This document shows, in pieces, positions 59,543 to 64,000 of a stretch of DNA of 64,000 bases (position 1 is the stretch's first letter; every line of letters starts with the position of its first letter). The notes under the pieces were generated by a model. The model did no database searches, had not been told where the DNA came from, and was given only the letters and a program-made list of their open reading frames with translations. Source of the stretch: Hymenobacter rubidus (lineage in GTDB: Bacteria > Bacteroidota > Bacteroidia > Cytophagales > Hymenobacteraceae); assembly GCF_016734815.1 (NCBI RefSeq), contig NZ_JAERQF010000022.1:30885-94884 (forward strand). Direction: 5' to 3'. Position numbers and translations under genes: made by a program.

Positions 59543-62350
59543 ATGCTCAAATACCTACTAGCCCTCCTGCTTCTCCCGCTGAGCCAGCTCCACGCCCAGC
59601 GCACGGAAACCCAGCTGCTCTCCGGCCCCGACAAAGACCACACCGTGAAGTGGCAGTTCTACTGCACCGCGGGCCGCCATTCGGGCAAGTGGACCACCAT
59701 CCCGGTGCCGTCCAACTGGGAGTTGCAAGGCTTTGGCAAGTACAACTACGGGCACGACAAGGACACCGCGCGGGGCAAGGAAAAGGGCCTCTACAAGTAC
59801 CAGTTTAAGGTGCCAGCCGGCTGGCAGGGCAAGGTCGTGAACATCGTATTCGACGGCGCCATGACCGATACCGAAGTCAAAATCAACGGCCAATCGGCCG
59901 GCGCCATCCACCAGGGCTCGTACTACCGCTTCCGCTACGACATCTCGAAGCTGCTGAAATACGGTAAAACCAACCTGCTCGAAGCCACCGTGGCCAAGCA
60001 CTCGGCCAACGAATCGGTGAACGGCGCCGAGCGGCGGGGCGACTTCTGGCTGTTTGGCGGCATTTTTCGGCCGGTGTTTCTGGAGGCGCTGCCGGTGGCC
60101 CACATCAGCCGGGCCGCCGTGGATGCGCGGGCCGATGGCACCTTCCGGGCCAGCGTGACTACCAGCGGCGCAGCCGATGAAGTAGTGGGCCAGCTCTATA
60201 CCCTGGCCGGGCAGCCGGTCGGCGGCGAGTTCCGGACGGCCGTGGCGGCGGGCAGCCCCGCGCAACTCCAAACCACCGTGCTCAACCCCCAGCCTTGGAC
60301 ACCCGAAACCCCCAACCTCTACCGCGTCACATTCACGCTCCGGCAGGGGGGGAGGGACGTGCACACCATCAGCAAAACCATCGGCTTCCGCACCGTGGAG
60401 CTACGCGAGCGTGAGGGCTACTACGTCAATGGCGTGAAAATCAAGTTCAAGGGCGTGTGCCGGCATTCGTTCTGGCCGTCGTCGGGGCGCGCTACCAGCC
60501 CGGCACTGAGCGTGATGGATGTGAACCTGATGAAGGACATGAACATGAACGCCGTGCGCATGTCGCACTACCCGCCCGACGACCATTTTCTGGAAGCCTG
60601 CGACTCGCTCGGCCTCTTTGTGTTTGACGAAGTGGCCGGCTGGCACGCCAACTACGACACGCCCACCGGCACCAAGCTCGTGGAGGAAATGGTAGTGAAA
60701 GACGAAACCCATCCCAGCATCATCGGCTGGATAAACGGCAACGAGGGTGGCCACAACTTCGACCTCGACCCCGTGCTCGACCGCATGGACCTGCAAAAGC
60801 GTCCCGTGGTGCACGCCTGGCAGGTGTTCCGCGGCACCGATACCCAGCACTACATCAACTACGACTACGGCAACGGCACCCACCTGCACGGCCACAACGT
60901 GGTGTTTCCCACCGAGTTTCTGCACGGCCTCTACGACGGCGGCCACGGCGCGGGCCTCGAAGACTACTGGGAGCAAATGTGGCGCGAGCCGCTCTCGGCC
61001 GGCGGCTTCCTCTGGGACTTCTCCGACGCCGCCGTGGTGCGCACCGACAAGGGCGGCATCCTCGACACCGATGGCGACCACGGCCCCGACGGCATCCTGG
61101 GGCCCTACCGCGAGAAAGAAGGCAGCTACTTCACCATCAAGGAAGTATGGAGCCCCGTGTTCTTCGAGCGCCGCGAAATCACGCCCGCCTTCGACGGCAC
61201 CTTCCGCATCCAAAACCGCTTCACCTACACCAACCTAAGCGCCTGCCGCTTCACCTGGAAGCTCGCCCAGCTGCCCACACCCGGCAGCCTTGCCACGCCC
61301 ATCACGCGCACCGGCACCATCGCCGCGCCCAGCATCGCGCCCACCGAGTACGGCCCGCTCAAGCTGGCGCTGCCCGCCGACTGGCAGCAGGCCGACGTGC
61401 TCTACGTGACGGCCACCGACCCTAGCGGCCGCGAAATCTACACCTGGAGCTGGCCCATCGCCCGCCCCGCGCAGGTGGCGCAGCGGCTGGTGCCCACCAC
61501 CGGCCCTGGCGCCGCCAGCCTCACCGAAACCGACTCGCTCTACACCACCACCGCCAACAGCGTCACATGTACTTTTAGCCGCCGCACCGGCCTGCTGCGC
61601 CAGGTGCGCAACGCCCAGGGCCTCATCCCGCTCACCAACGGCCCCGTGCTGGCCGAGGGCGAAACCGCCTTCGAAGGCCTCACCCAGCGCCAGGACGGCG
61701 CCAACGTGGTCATCGACGCGAAGTTTGGCAAGGCCAGCCGCTACCAGTCGCTGCAATGGACGGTGTACCCCTCCGGCTGGGTCCGCATGACAGCCAAGTA
61801 CTTCCCCAAAGACTACGATTTTGCCCTGGCCGGCCTCAGCTTAAGCTACCCCGAAAAGGAGGTAAAAGGCATCCTGTGGCGCGGCGACGGCCCCTACCGC
61901 GTCTGGAAAGACCGCATGAAAGGCACCAACCTAGGCGTGTGGACCAAGGCCTACAACAACACCAGCACCGGCGAGCCCGACGGCACCCAGAGCCCCCAGT
62001 ACCCCGAGTTCAAGGGCTACTACTCCAACTTCTACTGGCTCACGCTCCAAACCACCGGCCAGCCCCTCACCATCGTCTGCGACCAGGAAGACGTGTACCT
62101 GCGCCTTTTCACGCCCCGCTTCGCCGCCAAGCCCTACAACACGGCCCCGGCCTTCCCCAGCGGCAACCTCTCGTTCATGCACGGCATCACGCCCATCGGC
62201 ACTAAGTCGCAAAAAGCCGAAAACATGGGCCCCATGGGCAAAACCAACATGTACTACGACTACAGCAAAGACCCGTCCTACGCCAAAGAAATTACCCTCT
62301 ACTTCGATTTCACCGCCAAGCCCGCTGCTAAGGCCGTCGGGAAGTGGTAG
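59543..62350 (+). CDS. Glycoside hydrolase family 2 protein, secreted
   Basis: 935 residues with signal peptide MLKYLLALLLLPLSQLHAQ. GH2 domains in order: sugar-binding sandwich (WTTIPVPSNWELQGFGKYNY, GAMTDTEVKINGQSAG), immunoglobulin-like domain, then TIM barrel with RMSHYPPDDHFLEACDSLGL and acid/base Glu401 (WINGNEGG). The Glu in FPTEFLHGL is a candidate nucleophile. The C-terminal 300 residues form further beta-sandwiches. This subgroup acts on pectin or other plant side chains in Bacteroidota. It starts 10 bases after the DUF559 element and is the last enzyme of the locus. Confidence 0.9.
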   Translation: MLKYLLALLLLPLSQLHAQRTETQLLSGPDKDHTVKWQFYCTAGRHSGKWTTIPVPSNWELQGFGKYNYGHDKDTARGKEKGLYKYQFKVPAGWQGKVVNIVFDGAMTDTEVKINGQSAGAIHQGSYYRFRYDISKLLKYGKTNLLEATVAKHSANESVNGAERRGDFWLFGGIFRPVFLEALPVAHISRAAVDARADGTFRASVTTSGAADEVVGQLYTLAGQPVGGEFRTAVAAGSPAQLQTTVLNPQPWTPETPNLYRVTFTLRQGGRDVHTISKTIGFRTVELREREGYYVNGVKIKFKGVCRHSFWPSSGRATSPALSVMDVNLMKDMNMNAVRMSHYPPDDHFLEACDSLGLFVFDEVAGWHANYDTPTGTKLVEEMVVKDETHPSIIGWINGNEGGHNFDLDPVLDRMDLQKRPVVHAWQVFRGTDTQHYINYDYGNGTHLHGHNVVFPTEFLHGLYDGGHGAGLEDYWEQMWREPLSAGGFLWDFSDAAVVRTDKGGILDTDGDHGPDGILGPYREKEGSYFTIKEVWSPVFFERREITPAFDGTFRIQNRFTYTNLSACRFTWKLAQLPTPGSLATPITRTGTIAAPSIAPTEYGPLKLALPADWQQADVLYVTATDPSGREIYTWSWPIARPAQVAQRLVPTTGPGAASLTETDSLYTTTANSVTCTFSRRTGLLRQVRNAQGLIPLTNGPVLAEGETAFEGLTQRQDGANVVIDAKFGKASRYQSLQWTVYPSGWVRMTAKYFPKDYDFALAGLSLSYPEKEVKGILWRGDGPYRVWKDRMKGTNLGVWTKAYNNTSTGEPDGTQSPQYPEFKGYYSNFYWLTLQTTGQPLTIVCDQEDVYLRLFTPRFAAKPYNTAPAFPSGNLSFMHGITPIGTKSQKAENMGPMGKTNMYYDYSKDPSYAKEITLYFDFTAKPAAKAVGKW

Positions 62351-62373
62351 GAGGGAACCTAATTTGCTACCAT

Positions 62374-62475
62374 AGAACGGTCATGCTGAACGCAGTGAAG
62401 CATCTCTACCGCCTCGTTGAACGACTTGACAACGAAGTAGTAGAGATGCTTCACTGCGTTCAGCGTGACCGTTCT
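62374..62475. repeat. PAL-1 palindrome
   Basis: Arms AGAACGGTCATGCTGAACGC... and ...GCGTTCAGCGTGACCGTTCT. The A-for-G change in CTGAACGC and the loss of bases in GCAGTGAAGC occur in both arms. One T/C difference leaves a G-T pair. It lies after the GH2 stop and may act as terminator. Confidence 0.93.
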
Positions 62476-62493
62476 AGGTTTATTTAATCTGCA

Positions 62494-62527
62494 AAAGTTG
62501 CACTTATGGGCAACTTTCGTAGTTTTG
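62494..62527 (+). promoter_or_regulatory. Promoter with embedded operator of the HigBA-like operon
   Basis: A -33 TTG (62498-62500) and a perfect -7 TAGTTTTG (62520-62527) are spaced 19 bases. The inverted repeat AAAGTTGC-N8-GCAACTTT (62494-62517) overlaps and fills the gap between them, as expected for autoregulation. The predicted start of transcription coincides with the GTG at 62532, so the toxin message may be leaderless. Confidence 0.7.
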
Positions 62528-62531
62528 CTAA

Positions 62532-62876
62532 GTGAGTCAGAAACACCGAACCGTCACTTTCTACAAAGACTACTTCCATCAGTTTTTCGTGCAACAGCGC
62601 GACAAGGTACAAGCCAAAATAATCTGGACGCTGGACTTGGTAGAACAGCTGGAACGGGTGCCTGAAACGTATCTTAAGCACCTGGAAGGCACCGATGGTT
62701 TGTATGAAATACGAGTGCAGCTAGCCAGCGACATTTTTCGCATCTTCTGCTTTTTCGATGAAGGCAAACTGGTCGTCTTAGCGAATGGCTTCCAGAAGAA
62801 AAGCCAGAAGACGCCGAAAGCAGAAATTGAGAAAGTTCTGAAAATCAAACAAGAATATGAGCACGAAAAGCGATAA
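62532..62876 (+). CDS. RelE/HigB-like toxin (type II toxin-antitoxin)
   Basis: 114 residues from GTG 62532. RelE/HigB fold: [15 protein letters not shown] at the start, [55 protein letters not shown] at the end. The FQKKSQKTP tail is diagnostic of this group of ribosome-dependent mRNA interferases. The antitoxin gene overlaps its last 20 bases, in the toxin-first order of HigBA systems. Promoter and operator are visible just upstream. Confidence 0.92.
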   Translation: MSQKHRTVTFYKDYFHQFFVQQRDKVQAKIIWTLDLVEQLERVPETYLKHLEGTDGLYEIRVQLASDIFRIFCFFDEGKLVVLANGFQKKSQKTPKAEIEKVLKIKQEYEHEKR

Positions 62877-63162
62877 CCTTACTACCTTGAGCGAGTTCAA
62901 GGACCAGCACTACGGCAAGCGCGGCACGCCCAAGCGGGAAGAGTTGGAAGCAGGTTTCGAAAGCTTCAAGCTCGGTGCCCTGCTGCATGAGGCCCGCTTG
63001 GAGCGCGGCCTGACCCAGGAAGAACTAGCCGAGAAAGTCGGCACTACTAAATCGTACATTTCCAAGATTGAGAACAACGTAAAGGAGGTGCGCCTATCCA
63101 CCTTGCAGAAAATCGTGGAAGTTGGCTTGGGAGGCCGCATTTCGCTGGCTATCAACTTCTAG
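62857..63162 (+). CDS. XRE-family antitoxin (HigA-like)
   Basis: 101 residues. A Cro/C1-type helix-turn-helix covers about residues 37-95 ([36 protein letters not shown]). The N-terminal 35 residues would wrap the toxin. It neutralises the RelE/HigB-like toxin and represses the operon by binding the inverted repeat at 62494-62517 (inference from the family and site position). The start overlaps the toxin gene. Confidence 0.92.
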   Translation: MSTKSDNLTTLSEFKDQHYGKRGTPKREELEAGFESFKLGALLHEARLERGLTQEELAEKVGTTKSYISKIENNVKEVRLSTLQKIVEVGLGGRISLAINF

Positions 63163-63185
63163 TCCGTTGCTTTAACAGCACAGTC

Positions 63186-63359
63186 ATGGCAAAGCTGACA
63201 CGATACACAAGCTTCGAGGCGCTGAAATCGGATATTCAGCCCAATACACGCACCGAAGCAGAGCGGGATAGAGTGTATACAGAACTCGAAGAATTTATCA
63301 AGCTTTTACAGCAGGATTTAGCTGCCAAGAAGAAAGCGGAGCGTTCTGATGGACAATAA
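63186..63359 (+). CDS. 57-residue charged protein, partner of the downstream nucleotidyltransferase
   Basis: 57 residues, MAKLTRYTSFEALKSDIQPN onward, mostly helical and charged with a Lys-rich end (LAAKKKAERSDGQ). No family recognised. The last 11 bases overlap the start of the nucleotidyltransferase gene, so the two are translated together. Small proteins in this position beside nucleotidyltransferase-fold genes are commonly antitoxin-like or accessory subunits (inference). Confidence 0.72.
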   Translation: MAKLTRYTSFEALKSDIQPNTRTEAERDRVYTELEEFIKLLQQDLAAKKKAERSDGQ

Positions 63360-63855
63360 GCTAATCAGCGCCCTGCTGACGGTTTGTAGTGTCCTCCATA
63401 AGCACGGCGTTGATTACCTCGTCGTTGGCGGAATTGCGGTTGCGCTACATGGCTATTTCCGGCGTTCAATTGCTTCAAATGGCGTAGTTGCGGATAAGGT
63501 CGATTTAGATATCTGGTATAATCCGACCTATGGCAATTACTTCAAGGTACTGAAAGCATTGGAACAGCTTGGCCAGGATGTCGCGAAATACAAACAAGAG
63601 CAGACGCCGAATCCTAAAAAGTCTTTTTTCAAGTATAGTTTTGAAGACTTGACGCTTGCCCTGCTGCCGGAGTTGAAAGCGCCGCTAAGATTCGGAGTGT
63701 CTTTCGCAAACCGAGAAGCTGCTGCTTTGGGCGAAGTCAGTATCCCCTTTATCAGCTTTGATGATTTGCTGGCAGACAAAGTAGTAAATGGCAGGCCGAA
63801 GGATATTGTTGACATTGAGCAATTAAAAGCCAAAAGAAAATCAGACGAGCTATAG
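63349..63855 (+). CDS. Nucleotidyltransferase-fold protein (AbiEii/DUF6036-like)
   Basis: 168 residues. Polymerase-beta-like nucleotidyltransferase signature: DYLVVGGIAVALHGYFR (G-G helix turn) followed by KVDLDIWYNP (the DxD metal pair), and a third acidic position in the DDLLADKVVNGRPKDIVDIE segment. The family includes toxins that modify tRNA or proteins, and resistance nucleotidyltransferases. With a tiny co-translated partner and a neighbouring HigBA pair, a toxin-antitoxin role is the most likely, but no activity can be read off. Confidence 0.82.
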   Translation: MDNKLISALLTVCSVLHKHGVDYLVVGGIAVALHGYFRRSIASNGVVADKVDLDIWYNPTYGNYFKVLKALEQLGQDVAKYKQEQTPNPKKSFFKYSFEDLTLALLPELKAPLRFGVSFANREAAALGEVSIPFISFDDLLADKVVNGRPKDIVDIEQLKAKRKSDEL

Positions 63856-64000
63856 GGAAATAAATGTTTTCCATGAAGAGGACTTTGCCAAAGGCACTAT
63901 CGATAGTAATTCCTCTGGTCTTGCTGTAGGCTTCCCCTCGAAGTAGGCCAGTGAAAAGTAGAGGAAAGGGGTATATTTTCTCACTCTTTCCCTACTGCCC
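63856..64000. other. No feature seen to the window end
   Basis: 145 AT-richer bases after the nucleotidyltransferase stop. No open frame, palindrome copy or RNA gene is recognisable. Confidence 0.5.

Overview
The window looks like a chromosomal segment of a GC-rich Bacteroidota bacterium, most likely Hymenobacter or a close relative. The evidence is a SusC/SusD pair, an ECF sigma/anti-sigma pair, Bacteroidota-type -33/-7 promoter elements, lipoprotein signals and dense dispersed palindromes. No rRNA, tRNA, CRISPR array or recognisable transposase was seen.

Layout. 1-5745 (+): 5'-truncated ECF sigma factor, anti-sigma factor, an H-NOX-like protein, a partial arsenosugar-type cluster (AhpD-like protein, ArsS-type radical SAM, rhodanese lipoprotein, TIGR04282-type transferase) and an orphan lipoprotein. 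5837-9756 (-): three glycosyltransferases. 10081-33273 (-): a long block read toward low coordinates. It holds a pectate lyase, a beta-helix/TIM-barrel protein, a sialate O-acetylesterase-like esterase, an exported TIM-barrel protein, a RuBisCO-like protein, a DUF1537 kinase, an Asp/Glu racemase-like protein, a BASS transporter, DUF3826, SusC, SusD and an L-fucose-oxidation-type set (two SDRs, FAH-family hydrolase, lactonase-type amidohydrolase, Zn-dehydrogenase). 33647-62350 (+, apart from an AraC regulator at 49584-50480): an alpha-glucuronidase-like protein, an MGH1-like glycosidase, GH28, GH95, GH2-malectin, an SSS symporter, a DapA-family aldolase, a fucose-isomerase-like protein, a second pectate lyase, a GH140-like apiosidase, a GH43-like protein, a sialidase-like propeller and a second GH2. 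62494-63855 (+): a HigBA-like toxin-antitoxin pair with a visible operator, then a nucleotidyltransferase with a 57-residue partner.

How it fits together. The central 50 kb reads as a pectin utilisation locus. The enzyme mix (GH28, PL1, GH95, two GH2, GH140-like, GH43-like) suggests rhamnogalacturonan II or another apiose- and fucose-bearing pectin. SusCD imports oligomers, periplasmic enzymes release sugars, SSS and BASS carriers import monomers or acids, and cytosolic sets oxidise fucose and probably a branched acid sugar (DUF1537 kinase plus RuBisCO-like protein).

The most unusual non-coding content is two palindrome families. PAL-1 (TCATGCTGAGC-type, arms about 30-39 bp) has about a dozen full copies at gene junctions, several with arms that changed together. 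PAL-2 (GGCGCCTCACCCCC-type) occurs as four inverted pairs, each just upstream of a secreted glycosidase. One pair forms 49-bp terminal inverted repeats around a DUF559 endonuclease-like gene, which suggests a small mobile element with three non-coding relatives. Four coding sequences carry repeat-derived ends, and two PAL-2 arms supply an in-frame GTG directly before a signal peptide.
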